A DNA stretch of 64,000 nt. Source: Symbiodinium sp. CCMP2592. Taxonomy: Eukaryota; Sar; Dinophyceae; Suessiales; Symbiodiniaceae. Location of the stretch: NCBI GenBank assembly GCA_905221615.1, contig CAJNDT010006025.1, positions 1,080,578 to 1,144,577 on the forward strand, given 5' to 3'. Each line of letters begins with the position of its first letter. Positions within the stretch are counted from its first letter, which is position 1. Both the position numbers and the translations under genes were made by a program. Positions 9,940-19,893 of the stretch are shown in pieces. The notes beneath the pieces are model-generated. The model worked only from the letters and a program-made list of their open reading frames with translations. It had not been told where the DNA came from and searched no databases.

Positions 9940-10025
9940 CCAGAAAGTTGGAATAAGGATTAATGGTAGAATCTCCTATAATTTACCTCAAAGGGGTTAC
10001 GATAATCATATTCCAACTTTCTGGC
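9940..10025. mobile_element. TIR element family F (copy 1)
   Basis: CCAGAAAGTTGGAATAAGG and its inverse ATTCCAACTTTCTGG bound an 86-bp unit. It sits at the 5' end of the intron that starts at 9924. Related copies are at 37523 and 48655. Confidence 0.85.
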
Positions 10026-10401
10026 TTCTGCTGTACGGCCCAAGTCTATCTTGAGGTGTGGGCTTAGCTATCTGCGGTACCCTAGCGAGCCTTTAAATCC
10101 TAAAGCCCTGCATAATGAACCGCAGAACCTAACTAAATCCTACGACCCAGCAAGTTCGATGCTCAAACCTTGAAATCAGAAGCCTGCAAACCTAACCCGA
10201 AATTCTACAACCCAGAAGCCCAGGATTAAGAGGGTTAGTTAAGCTAAGCGTTTCTTCAATCCCAACCTGTCTCAACCGTCTGTCCCTCATGCACACGAAG
10301 CCTTGTCTCGGCACCGAGACCAAACCGAGGGGCGGAACATCCTGCTCGAAGCAAAATCTTAGCCCTTCGGGTTTGGGTTTTAGGGCTTAAAGAAACCCGA
10401 G

Positions 10402-10609
10402 TTGTGTTTGGTAGCTGCACCAGAGCCGAAATTTCACTCCCTGGCTTGCCCCGTGCCCTCTACTCTGGTCCCAAAACGTCGAGAGAGCCCTCGGAACCTT
10501 GAACCGACAAAGCTCAGCCGGTGGGAAGCCGAGGAACCCATATTCGATGCCCATCGATGGCGTTTCCAGAAGATGCGGCGAGATCAACGGCTTCTGCTGC
10601 AGCCTCGGG
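10402..10609 (+). CDS. exon candidate, basic amphipathic product
   Basis: Open frame ending in LEPTKLSRWEAEEPIF and DAHRWRFQKMRRDQRL, then CTCGGG|GTTGAGG as donor, after which G-rich sequence follows. The upstream limit is uncertain; an AG at 10526 lies inside the frame. Glu/Arg-rich helix is likely. No family recognised. Confidence 0.55.
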
Positions 10610-11233
10610 GTTGAGGGGTTTTGTGCGGGTCTCATGTCGGGCATGCAAGAGTGCCCAGGGGCTTATAGTAGGCCGTTGGGGTTTGAGCCAAGGGGCTTAT
10701 AAAGTAGGCCATTGGGGTTTGAACGTTTTTTTTTTTTTTTTATGTTTTTTTCTGTTTGGTGTGTTTTGGGGCTTATGGACCGAGGTTTGATGGCATCCGG
10801 GCTTTTGGGGTTTCTTTGGGGTTTCAGCTGCTGTCCGAAGCGCACACGCCAAAGGCATCGACTAGTTTCAATGTTCCTGGCGACAAATTCCCGATAATTG
10901 GGCTCTGCCCACTTTCCCATTCTTTGGGTGTTGATATCCTAAAGGCTTAGTATTTTGTTGGGCGTAGGGTCTTTGGCCAGTAGGTTGTGTCTCGGCGAAT
11001 CACCCCGCGAGGCAAGCTTATCATGGATACCTGAAGTGGCGCAGTCGAAAAGCTTTCTCTTGTCTCCCACGAAACCCCGTAGCCCTAAATCCCATTCACA
11101 TCCTGAAATCTATCTTGAATGCTCCAAAAAGTGCTCTTGTCAGAGTCCGGATGCCTGGTCGATGCAACGCCTCAAGCCGAACCCTAAACCCCAGGCAGGG
11201 CTTGGACCCAAACCGTAATCCCTAAATCCGAAG

Positions 11234-11308
11234 GCTATGGCTTCATCAACCGGCACGACACGCGCCTATGGCCAGTGGTTGACGACGTCATCGAGGCTGA
11301 CCGGGCAG
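11234..11308 (+). CDS. exon, 75 nt
   Basis: Acceptor CCGAAG|GCTATGG and donor GGGCAG|GTAAAA. Reads GYGFINRHDTRLWPVV and DDVIEADRA. GYGFI is reminiscent of cold-shock RNA-binding motifs, but one short motif cannot establish that. CCCTAAA repeat lies just upstream (11163-11229) and TTTAGGG at 11343. Confidence 0.65.
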
Positions 11309-11516
11309 GTAAAAACTAAGGCCTTAAACAGGCTCTCCTAAAGTTTAGGGTTTACATGTTTTATAAGGTCGGTTATCAGATGTCCTCTCGGGGTCAAAAA
11401 CCTCAACCAATATCTTTACTTGATATTCCTTGTGTCCTAAACTCTGCCTAAACTCTTGTATAAAAAGCATGTCGACCTGCCCTTACATTTAGGCAGCAGC
11501 TCCGAACAAGAGCTGT

Positions 11517-11559
11517 AACAACAACAACAACAACAACAACAACAACTACTACTACTACG

Positions 11560-11641
<82 letters not shown>
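11517..11641. repeat. compound (CAA)n(CTA)n microsatellite
   Basis: About ten CAA then about thirty CTA units. It creates a spurious poly-Val frame on the - strand. Confidence 0.95.
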
Positions 11642-11740
11642 GTCGAGCAGACAACGAGGCAGGATCTGAAGAAATCTGGCTTCTAATAAGAATCAGAGAA
11701 GGGTTTCGGAGGCTGAGGTATGTTGTAATGTAGCTGTAAG

Positions 11741-11827
11741 CGGACTTGATGGCGTTACCGTTACAATGGATTCAGAACTCAGACAACTATCGAAGGAAGG
11801 CGCCAGAGTCTGCTTTGAGCTTCGGCC
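11741..11827 (+). CDS. exon candidate
   Basis: From an AG at 11740 the frame reads GLDGVTVTMDSELRQL and SKEGARVCFELRP up to TGA. A TIR family E element follows, and a 20-nt exon (12014-12033) lies beyond it. The donor is not resolved. Product unknown. Confidence 0.5.
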
Positions 11828-11889
11828 CTGACCCCAAGTGTTACAAGGGCCTATAATAGGGCTTATAGACCATCGTGCTGAATTGCCAA

Positions 11890-11991
11890 GAGGGCCCATA
11901 TACACTACTATTATGGAATTAGGTCCCCACAACCATAATGGGGATGGTCTTTGAGGGCCAAGTTCCATAATGGTAGTGTATATGGACCCTC
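11890..11991. mobile_element. TIR element family E (copy 1)
   Basis: AGAGGGCCCATATACACTAC and GTAGTGTATATGGACCCTCT are inverted ends. The core carries ACCATAATGG palindromes. Second copy at 29109-29219. Confidence 0.85.
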
Positions 11992-12013
11992 TGGGTTGTT
12001 AAACTGCTGACAG

Positions 12014-12033
12014 TTTGCACGTGGACTTTTTCG
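12014..12033 (+). CDS. 20-nt microexon candidate
   Basis: CTGACAG|TTTGCACGTGGACTTTTTCG|GTAGGG: good acceptor and donor, reading FARGLF. Short exons are common in this window. Confidence 0.4.
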
Positions 12034-12132
12034 GTAGGGCTTGTTGCGAGTGATGACCTCGTGTAGTTTAGAGAAGACCTACACATACTGGGAGCGCGAC
12101 TAGGTAGTGGTTGGTGGAACCCTAGTTGAGCG

Positions 12133-12425
12133 ATGAATGACCCGCATCTTGAACCTTATTACAAAGCGGAGATTGTCCGCGATTCGTCAAGTCCGAAGTC
12201 AAATGTAGGGGCCTTAACAATTACAATAGGGTTTGGGGTATATTCTACTATATTCATAACTCCCCGAAACCCTAATTATTCTACTTATTATAAGGCCCCA
12301 CATTATCCTTCCTCCTTCCAGTATGAAGGCGCAGGGCTCATCATCTGGACATGTTGCGTCAAAGATCCTAAAACTTCGAGCTTACAGAGTGCCCCCTGTT
12401 TCCTGAACACAGACACTCTCATATT
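12133..12425 (+). CDS. two exons split exactly by a TIR intron
   Basis: Exon 1 is 12133-12204, 24 codons starting MNDPHLEPYYKAEIVR, ending SPKSN|GTAGGG. Exon 2 is 12322-12425 (CTCCTTCCAG|TATGAAGG; YEGAGLIIWTCCVKDP) ending ATATT|GTAAGA. Both junctions are phase 0. The 117-bp intron consists of TIR family D plus a pyrimidine tract. The intron is a multiple of three and contains no stop, so an unspliced message would also be translatable. Product unrecognised; Cys-rich. Confidence 0.65.
12206..12300. mobile_element. TIR element family D (copy 1), introner
   Basis: TAGGGGCCTTAACAATTACA at the left and TTATAAGGCCCCA at the right, with inner AGGGTTTGGGG / CCCCGAAACCCT pairing. It starts one base after the first intron nucleotide and leaves only a 21-bp acceptor region. 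Confidence 0.8.
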
Positions 12426-13149
12426 GTAAGAGCCTTTTGTTCAAAGAATATCGAAGCTTTGGTTAGTCCCAAACCTGAATGGCCTGTGCAGTCGTGTCGT
12501 CTGGAACTTTGTACTGATGCAACACTTGTCGCGCCTGAACAGAACTAGAATCCACAAGACGGGAAGACCACTTCAGCTTGTTAAGCATGGTTTTCACTAA
12601 CAACAAGCAAATTCCACGACACCCACATGGAAGGAGTTTGAACCCATCAGAAGCAAGTCACAGCATGGAGATGACTTTCTGTGAGCCCTCTCAGGCTTCA
12701 TTCAAAAATTGTTCGCTGTTTCACAGGTGTAGAGGTTGTGTTTAGGGTTTCCAGGGGTAGGTTCCTTCCCCAAAAACTACACCTCAGATGTTCATCACAG
12801 CGTCTAAGCTGACAGGACGCCGAGAGATCGGCGAGATACTACCACGTGGACGGTGTCGTCCTTCGGTATCTGGGCTCTTATGAAGTTACCACAAAGGGGG
12901 GTCCATGGTAAATACCAGGGTTTCCTTGGAAGAATTATTTCTTGATTATGGTAATTACCTTAACTTCTATTCTTGGGGCTGCACCCAAAGGCGGGCAGCG
13001 CAATAAACCGTACAATGATGTACGACTGATCACTTAAGCCTGAAGCTGCGAAGCTTTGACAAGGACGGGGCGAAGGTGAGCCCCCCCCCAGTAGTATGAT
13101 GTTCATATTTTTACCGGTTTGGTTTCGCATCTTCTATCTGTCTCGGGGG

Positions 13150-13335
13150 TTTGCCTAAGCATGCAAGCTAAGCAAGAAGCTGTGCAAGCAAACAAGCAGG
13201 CAAGCAGGTAGGCAGGCAGGGAAGGAAGGAAGCAGCAAGCAAGCAAGCAAGCAAGCCAGCAAGCGGGCAAGCCCGCAAGCAAGCCAGCCAGCAGGCCAGC
13301 AAGCCGGTACGCATGCAGGCACGCAGGCACGCACA
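13150..13335. repeat. (CAAG/CAGG)n tetranucleotide array
   Basis: Imperfect AAGC/CAGG repeats. They generate a long Leu/Ala/Cys-rich frame on the - strand that I do not accept as a gene. Confidence 0.85.
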
Positions 13336-13390
13336 GAGCATGTGGCAACACAGTATGCACATGGAGTCTTGTGAGTTTAAGCTTCTGCAG

Positions 13391-13693
13391 AAAGCAGCAC
13401 TTGCCAGAAGCACTTACGACGACTTCGTAACAAAGAATACAGCTGCTGTGAAAGACCTGCGAGGTGTCGGTGTTTTCGGGGTGTAGGAGGGGTAAAGGGA
13501 GGGGTTTACACCTCCGAACCTGTCCACCATGCCAAGTCGGCGGATTGAGTTCCTTAGAATCATAGAACCCACCTTTAAAGGGGTCTTTAAGGGTTGCTAT
13601 AAAGGGATCTATAAGGGTTCCTCCAGGTATCGCTTCCTCTGCGGCGTCACGAGATGCTTCAAGGAGAGGGGAGGCCAGGGAGCTGCTCACAGG
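13391..13693 (+). CDS. exons before the large G-rich array
   Basis: Exon 13391-13463 (CTGCAG|AAAGCAG...CGAG|GTGTCGG) gives KAALARSTYDDFVTKN and TAAVKDLR, 24 codons plus one base. A downstream exon starts at 13627 (CTCCAG|GTATCG); in matching phase it reads GIASSAASRDASRRGE and ARELLTG to GTTGCG near 13694, while another frame reads on to AGG|GTTTAGGG at 13714. Intervening exons cannot be excluded. The G-rich minisatellite follows directly. Confidence 0.55.
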
Positions 13694-13714
13694 GTTGCGC
13701 TAAATTGTAGCAGG

Positions 13715-14590
13715 GTTTAGGGTTTGGGGGGTTTAAGGGGTTTAGGGGTTTAGGGGTTTAGGGTTTAAGGGGTTTAGGGTTTGGGGGGTTTAAGGGGTTT
13801 AGGGGTTTAGGGGTTTAGGGTTTAAGGGGTTTAGGGTTTGGGGGGTTTAGGGGTTTAGGGTTTGGGGGTTTAAGGGGTTTAGGGTTTAAGGGGTTTAGGG
13901 TTTGGGGGGTTTAAGGGGTTTAGGGGTTTAGGGTTTAAGGGGTTTAGGGTTTGGGGGGTTTGGGGGTTTAGGGTTTGGGGGTTTAAGGGGTTTAGGGTTT
14001 GGGGGTTTAAGGGGTTTAGGGTTTGGGGGTTTAAGGGGTTTAGGGTTTGGGGGTTTAAGGGGTTTAGGGTTTGGGGGTTTAAGGGGTTTAGGGTTTGGGG
14101 GTTTAAGGGGTTTAGGGTTTGGGGGTTTAAGGGGTTTAGGGTTTGGGGGTTTAAGGGTTTGGGGGTTTTTAGGGTTTGGGGGTTTAAGGGGTTTAGGGTT
14201 TGGGGGTTTAAGGGGTTTAGGGTTTGGGGGTTTTAAGGGGTTTAGGGTTTGGGGGTTTAAGGGGTTTAGGGTTTGGGGGTTTAAGGGGTTTAGGGTTTGG
14301 GGGTTTAAGGGGTTTAGGGTTTGGGGGTTTAAGGGGTTTAGGGTTTGGGGGTTTAAGGGGTTTAGGGTTTGGGGGTTTAAGGGGTTTAGGGGTTTAGGGG
14401 ATTGGGGGTTTGGGGGTTTAAGGGTTTGGGGGTTTAAGGGGTTAAGGGGTTTAGGGGTTTGGGGGTTTGAGGGTTTAAGGGTTTGGGGGTTTAAGGGGTT
14501 TAGGGGTTTGGAGTTTAGGGGTTTAGGGGTTTAAGGGTTTGGGGGTTTAAGGGTTGGGGGGTTTAAGGAGGGGTTTAGGTGGTCAGGGCC
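13715..14590. repeat. 875-bp composite telomere-like minisatellite
   Basis: The main unit is 24 bp, made of TTTAGGG + TTTGGGGG + TTTAAGGGG (7+8+9), repeated near-perfectly from about 13980 to 14390 with looser variants around it. It starts at or within 20 bp of a splice donor. The pure unit differs from the degenerate interspersed tracts, suggesting recent local expansion. Confidence 0.95.
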
Positions 14591-15420
14591 TATAGGGGCT
14601 TTTGGGGTTCAGGGTTACTTGTTAGGTTTCGAGTTTTTGGTTTTATCGTATAGGAACGAAAGCCGGAGTTTCAGATTTAGAGGAAGACCTGCTTTTGCTG
14701 CTTCTCCCAGAGGGTAGTATGGTGTTTGGGATCCACGTCCAGAATGCTAGTACATCTGGACCCTTTAAAGCCGAAAGCCTTAAACTGTATGAGACGTTAA
14801 GTTCGGCTTGAACCCAGACCTCGACCCCCCCAAAAAAAAGGAAGGTTTCCGGTCCCAATGGGTACTACTGGGCCATACGAGATAGAGCAAAGTTTTGGAG
14901 TATGATAAGAAAGCCCTCCATATACTGAACTCCTACAATACCCAGACAAGCAAAGAGCCCTTGTAGTAAGCCGTTGAAGGAGCCGGTAACCGAATACTAG
15001 CTGATCAGGTTTCGAGATTATGCCCTGAAGAATCTCAAGCTTCCGTTTTGTCCGATGATAACTTGGGATCGAAGAAAACTGCCTAATGTGCGGCTTAGGC
15101 TTCGGAGTTATTGTGTGGGGAGGGTTTAGGGTCTGGGGTTTTGGGTGACATGGCTTTGCGGCCTGATGGGGGATCCCTGGCCCTGATGGTTAGAATCGGG
15201 TTTCGGGGCGGGGCTCTGTTGTAATCTAATAAAGAGTATAGTAAGGAACCGCAGGTAATCGATACTCGTGGCACTTCTTGCTTATGCCTTATATCCTAAG
15301 CGCTACGCTCTAAACCCTAACCCATATGCTTCTATATAGCTTATCACTACGACATGGACCTGAACTTCCAGGGGGGGTCTTATTTTTGGTGGTCCTGTAT
15401 CTAGGGGTCTTTCTGCCCAG

Positions 15421-15457
<37 letters not shown>

Positions 15458-15760
15458 AGGTCTCTGGGTCCCGACATTATCTTGCTGTTTTGTGAAGTTT
15501 ATCCGTGCGATCAGGGTTCAATAGTCAATGGTTAGAATGCAGACTTTGCGTTTGGCCCTGTTTCAGTTTTTCAGGCCCCTCGTCCGCTGAGCCTCTAAGT
15601 AGCCCTAAAACTTGAGCCGAAACCGACGACAAGAACGCCATACCACAAACCTAACGCCCGCAAGCGCGAACCCCTAAACCCAAAACCTGATCCCCGACGC
15701 CACATAGAATCCTCTACAACGCGTGCATTGAAACCTTCTACCCCTTCAGAGCCTCGACAC
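14591..15760. other. exon-poor stretch
   Basis: Contains a 71-codon - strand frame (14643-14858) without support, an (AT)n run at 15423-15455, and no splice pair I can defend. Confidence 0.4.
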
Positions 15761-15767
15761 TAAAGCC

Positions 15768-15852
15768 TAAACCCCTAAACTCCTAAACCCCCAAACCCCT
15801 AAACCCTGAACCCCTGGACCCTAAACCCTAAACTCTAAAAGCCTAAGCCCTA
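15768..15852. repeat. CCCTAAA-type tract before an exon
   Basis: CCTAAACCCCTAAAC units ending 15 bp before an acceptor. Confidence 0.75.
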
Positions 15853-15867
15853 CGATCTTCTTGACAG

Positions 15868-15918
15868 GCCTGCAGGCCCAGTTCGACGGCTCCACCTTGA
15901 AGGCGTTGAACCAGGCGG
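15868..15918 (+). CDS. exon, 51 nt
   Basis: TTGACAG acceptor, then LQAQFDGSTLKALNQA, ending GGCGG|GTCTTG. C-rich repeat lies upstream and TTTAGGG at 15979-15998. Product unknown. Confidence 0.6.
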
Positions 15919-16208
15919 GTCTTGGGGCTCAGAAGTGGGTTTCAGATCGTAGTGATGGTAACTTAAGGACACTACAGGGGTTTAGGAAGTTTAGGGTTTT
16001 AGCGCCAAGGGTTTGAGGGCTCAGGTGCTGCGAGTGCAGGCTTTTCGGTCAGGGATTACGGTAATCGTAAGTCCTCACCAAAGCCCTTCATATCTAACAA
16101 GTGACCTTAAGAGATACCCTGCAGCTTTGGTGTTACAGTAGCCTACAGTCATATGCGGGAACTTAAGCGGATCATGCACTACTCAGCGTTTTGCATGCGC
16201 GTGCTCAG

Positions 16209-16515
16209 TCTGCTCAAATTCCAAAAACCGAAAACAAAAAGACAAAGGGGAAGAAGGCGGACAAAGAGAACGTGAGCGGAGACTTCGACAGCATCGATGA
16301 TTTGCCGAACGGGTGGTTTATCGACGTGCCTAACTCGAGGCTGCTGACCGTGCTGAGCCCGTGAAGCGAAAGCGGGGCACACCGACGCCGCTAGCAGATG
16401 GACCTCCGTTCTGGTCGTGAGACGCCTGAGCCAGTGAAGTGTGTTGTTCAGTCTGCAAAGAGCAAACGGAGGGTCGCACCGACCCGGCTGGCAGATTGCC
16501 CTCCTTTCTCCTTAT
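16209..16515 (+). CDS. Lys-rich exon plus duplicated basic exon
   Basis: Exon 16209-16360 (GCTCAG|TCTGCTC; donor CCC|GTGAAG) reads SAQIPKTENKKTKGKK, then DFDSIDDLPNGWFIDV. An alternative overlapping exon, 16340-16416, reads EPVKRKRGTPTPLADG and PPFWS before C|GTGAGACG. A diverged copy, 16431-16515, reads PVKCVVQSAKSKRR and TRLADCPPFSL before T|GTGAGACC. The shared LAD-PPF core and identical donor show exon duplication. The basic KRKR stretch could be a nuclear localisation signal. Confidence 0.6.
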
Positions 16516-17239
16516 GTGAGACCCCGTATTACCCCCCACTTATTTCCTGAAGTCGCATTATAGAGCCCTACGCAAGCTTTACAAAACCTTTATGAAGGCC
16601 ATCAAGGAAGCTCTTAGATCCCCAATACCCAACCCTGGAACTTTTTGGGCTCTTACAGTCTAGTAGGAGTCGGAAAGTTTAACCTTTTATGTCTGTGGTT
16701 TGTTGGGGGAATCCCTAAACCCTAAATTCTAGTAAGAAAAAACCCTAGTAAGAGCCAGCAACCATGACCATGACCCGAAAGCCCAAGCTCATTATTGACT
16801 GGGAACGTGGTGTCTCAGAGGCGGTGCTGCAATGAAGGCTCTATGCAGGGTGTCATAGCTTGTTTAGGGTTTAGGGATTTAGGCTTCAGAGTTTAGGGTC
16901 TCGGGGTTTTAGGTTTTTCGCATTTCGGTCAATTGAGGTTACTGCTTCGGGATTTCTTGTACGAGACGGAGCTCATAATTTCGGGAAGATCCGTACCAGG
17001 GACATTCGAGGCCAATCCATACTTTGTTTGGCCTAGTGTGTACAGCTTTAGCCCTAAACCATAAACCCATACAGACTCCGTTCTGCGGATAGGAAAAAGG
17101 TGTTCAACAAAAAAACATGCAGCCTGCCTGTTTATGGCTACTTGTTATGAGTTCCTTGGATACGTGCTTAGAACGGCAGGTTCTTGCGGGCAACGGTAGG
17201 AACCTAAAGCCCTGTGCCTCGCCTAGCCACCTACCCCAA

Positions 17240-17510
17240 GGGTCCAAGTACCATTCTAGTAGATACTTGGGCCCCGAAAGTAGATACCCAAAGGATCCAA
17301 GTACCACTATAGTAGATATTTGGGCCCTAGAAGTATACACTCTACGGGTTCAAGTACCATTCTAGTATATATCTGGGCCCCAAGAGTATATGCTGTACCA
17401 TTACTTGGACCCTTGTAATTAGGATCCTAGTATCTAGGGTACTATATTAAGATCCCCTGTTTTCAAAACTCCCATATACTATACCATTACTTGGACCCTG
17501 TGGGCTAGTC
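17240..17510. mobile_element. TIR-related array, family G, 54-bp period
   Basis: GTCCAAGTACCATTCTAGTA and GATACTTGGGCCCC blocks recur at about 17242, 17296 and 17350, followed by inverted ACCATTACTTGGACCC. A family C fragment (AAAACTCCCATA) lies inside. It ends 7 bp before an exon acceptor. Confidence 0.7.
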
Positions 17511-17518
17511 ACCGGGAG

Positions 17519-17570
17519 GCGCGCAAACAGCGAGAGCTGAAGGCCGCAGCACAGCTCAGGCGCTCTAAAG
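17519..17570 (+). CDS. exon, Arg/Lys/Ala helix
   Basis: GGGCTAG|TCACC acceptor, then HREARKQRELKAAAQL and RRSK. No GT follows; GC in AAAGG|GCTCC is the likely donor. A coiled-coil or nucleic-acid-binding helix is plausible. Intron family G ends at the acceptor. Confidence 0.6.
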
Positions 17571-17693
17571 GGCTCCTTAAAGGGCTCCTTAAAGGGATCC
17601 TTTAAGGGTTCCTTAAAGGGCTTCTAAAGGGCTCCTTACAGGGTTCCTGAAAGGGTTCCTTAAAGGGCTCCTTCAAGGGATCCTTAAAGCTCG
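17562..17693. repeat. AAAGGGCTCCTT short tandem repeat
   Basis: About ten imperfect 12-13 bp units in which AAGG/CCTT is self-complementary. Single units of the same kind (CCTTTAAAGG) occur throughout the introns. Confidence 0.8.
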
Positions 17694-17816
17694 GAAGTTT
17701 CGGAGGCCTCACAAGGTGGGATGAAGGTAGGTAGGATTAAGGATCCCTTGTATAAGGACTCTTATTTGGGAATATCCCACCTACCTTCATCCCACCTTTT
17801 GAGGCCTCCGAAAGTT
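17694..17816. mobile_element. TIR element family H
   Basis: AAGTTTCGGAGGCCTCACAA and its inverse TTTTGAGGCCTCCGAAAGTT. The inner GGTGGGATGAAGGTAGGTAG / CTACCTTCATCCCACC also pairs. Confidence 0.85.
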
Positions 17817-17942
17817 GAGGTGTCCTCTAAACCCAGAACCCTAAACCCCGAACCCTAAGCCCTAAGCCCTGAACCGTAGAGTTCAGGGCTGGAGAATCCA
17901 GCACCCTGAACCCGGAAACCCTGACAACTTGTTTACATCTAG

Positions 17943-18001
17943 TGGCTGCGAAGAGCCAAGTCGTGATGCTGTCTCCCCCGGGACTTCACTGACACGGAAA
18001 G
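17943..18001 (+). CDS. exon candidate
   Basis: ACATCTAG|TGGCTGC, then GCEEPSRDAVSPGTSL and TRK, ending AAAG|GTTCTG. A (CTA)n-like tract follows within the intron. C-rich telomere-like tract lies at 17822-17880 upstream. Confidence 0.5.
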
Positions 18002-18382
18002 GTTCTGCTTGCTACTACTACTACTACTACTGCTACTACGACGACTACTACTACGACGAGACTACCATGATATGTGCTCATCTCATTATGCTTGTCAAGT
18101 TTTTGGTTGTAGTACCATTGCTTCAGTCCGAAGGTCATGATTGGCCGTGCACATCCTCATGTTTCCACCACTAGCAGTTGAACCCAAGCTCCTGTTTGGG
18201 AAGTCCTCTCTCCAACACAAAAACCTTACCCCCGAAGCCTGAAGCGACACGGAAACGCTGCTCAGTAGGACCTGTCGGCCGAGCACAAGCTGCAAGGCTA
18301 AAAGAGTTCATAGGCAAAAAAAGTTCGCAAACCCTCAATTCTTAAACCATAAGCCCTGGACTCTAATCATCATCTTCGGCAG

Positions 18383-18459
18383 GAAGCTCTTCCCCAAGTT
18401 GCTTCAAGGAGTCAAGGAAGTTACGCGCTGACCTCAGAGTCGCAAGATCCAATTTCCGG
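18383..18459 (+). CDS. exon, 77 nt
   Basis: TTCGGCAG|GAAGC, then EALPQVASRSQGSYAL and TSESQDPISG, ending TTCCGG|GTTTGG, with G-rich sequence after it. The - strand is also open here (ends SLKQLGEELPAEDDD). The C-before/G-after layout and the splice pair favour +. Confidence 0.5.
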
Positions 18460-18779
18460 GTTTGGAGTCTGGGGTTTGAGGACTTAGGCTGTGGGCAGCT
18501 CCACCCACACCCGAAATCCGAACAACAGCGGAAACTTGTTTCTTTCCCAACCTGTAGATGCTGAATGCAGTTCTTCCTTTGCAAAACACCGGCAAAGAAT
18601 TCAATTCACATCACGTTGATGAGCTTTGCGGGTTCACAGATTTGCAGCTTGCACACTGCTCCCTTTCCAGCCGTGCCCTTGTTTTGCATCACGTGTGGTC
18701 TTGTTTACTGTTTCAGTTGTGCAGGTGTCCTGCTGCAATTGTGTCTCGCGGCATCCTCACTTGTAATTATAATGACCTT

Positions 18780-18905
18780 CACGATTATATACTAACCATA
18801 GTAACCGTTATCATAATCCCAATAGTACTGATAATAGCAGCAATCACAAGAATAATACGCAATAATATCGATAACATTAATAACAACAATAGTCTCAATA
18901 ACACT
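18780..18905. repeat. degenerate ATA/AAT trinucleotide tract
   Basis: AATAGTAATAATAGC-like low-complexity sequence ending at the next exon acceptor. Similar tracts occur at 3535-3600, 23190-23405 and 28775-28960. Confidence 0.7.
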
Positions 18906-18907
18906 AG

Positions 18908-18987
18908 CGCATGACCACAATTGGCAATCGTGACCTCGCGGTCACGTCGTCGTTACGGACTGCTTTGCCTCGACCTGGCGGGTTCAG
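18908..18987 (+). CDS. exon with telomere-repeat donor
   Basis: CACTAG|CGCATGACC, then MTTIGNRDLAVTSSLR and TALPRPGGF, ending TTCAG|GTTTAGGG. The donor GT is the first dinucleotide of a GTTTAGGG unit, so the repeat supplies the splice site. Product unknown. Confidence 0.6.
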
Positions 18988-19112
18988 GTTTAGGGTTTAA
19001 GGATTAGGTTGGGGGCTTAAGGTTTAGGGTTTAAGGTTTAGGGTCTAGGGTTATGAGGTTTAGAGTTTAGGGTTTAAGGTTTACGGTTTAGGGCTTCAGG
19101 TTTAGGTATCTC
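18988..19112. repeat. TTTAGGG-type tract starting at a splice donor
   Basis: GTTTAGGGTTTAAGG and variants run directly from the exon end. Confidence 0.85.
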
Positions 19113-19183
19113 AAAAGCCCGATGCCAAGCCAAAATTTTCACGCCCCAAAACCCAAAACTACGAGCCACTAAATACTTATTAC

Positions 19184-19234
19184 TGTTTATGGAGTGGTGG
19201 AAGGGCCGCGCGATGAATGGCGACAGAAGCTTCA
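19184..19234 (+). CDS. exon candidate
   Basis: LFMEWWKGRAMNGDRS and FSL before TTAG|GTCGTCG. The acceptor is not clear. The Trp/Lys/Arg-rich content is strongly protein-like. Confidence 0.4.
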
Positions 19235-19828
19235 GCTTAGGTCGTCGTGGTGTTTAGTTCTGATGCGTTGGAAGACATAATAATCCTAATAACAGCAATA
19301 ATACTACGACTATGTTCGAGTACGCAGGCACTAGGTGGAGAGGGGCCAAATATGAACATCTGGACTGGATTGTCCAGGGAAGCCTGCTTAAAACCTGAGG
19401 CCTGAGAGAAATGAGGGGTAAATCAGGAGTACTGTGAGTATTCCTATTATTCTGCGTATAGCTAGCTATTATTGGTAGTGTTTGCATTGTCAGGGTTTCG
19501 GGGGTTTTCATGTCTTTGGGCTGACCGTGCTTGATCAATGTTTAGAGTATTGAGCTTTAGAGTCACTGCTATCGAGGTATTGGTGTTTATGGTATGAGGG
19601 TCTACGGTACCAGAGTACAGGTGCTTTGGTTCTATTAGGACTTTAAGTACGGAGGTCTTTGGCTTCCCAATCCGGGGCATCACTACTGGGCCGTCATAAA
19701 GCCGCTGATGAACAGTACCGTGTAATCTTGAAACCTATTGCTGGTCACACCTATCGTTTAAACAGGCCCTAACCTTCATCTGTGTGGGCAATCTTAAAGA
19801 GTTTGGGAAACCCCGTACCCCGGTCTGT

Positions 19829-19893
19829 GCCAAGGGAGAGCAGCGGCAGAGCCAGGAGCAGTGCGACGCTTTCCGTCAAGCTCCTTGGCTTGG
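19829..19893 (+). CDS. exon candidate
   Basis: TGCCAAG|GGAGAGC, then GEQRQSQEQCDAFRQA and PWLGG. G-rich telomere-like sequence starts at about 19895. The donor may be GA or GC. Confidence 0.4.

Noticed and set aside
13103-13690. 195-codon minus-strand frame
   Set aside because: Its second half is CAAG/CAGG repeat read as Leu/Ala/Cys; the + strand has well-formed exons at 13391 and 13627 in the same interval.
13715-14590. Chromosome end (telomere)
   Set aside because: The array is internal, composite (24-bp unit) and surrounded by exons and TIR elements on both sides; similar degenerate tracts occur in both orientations across 50 kb.
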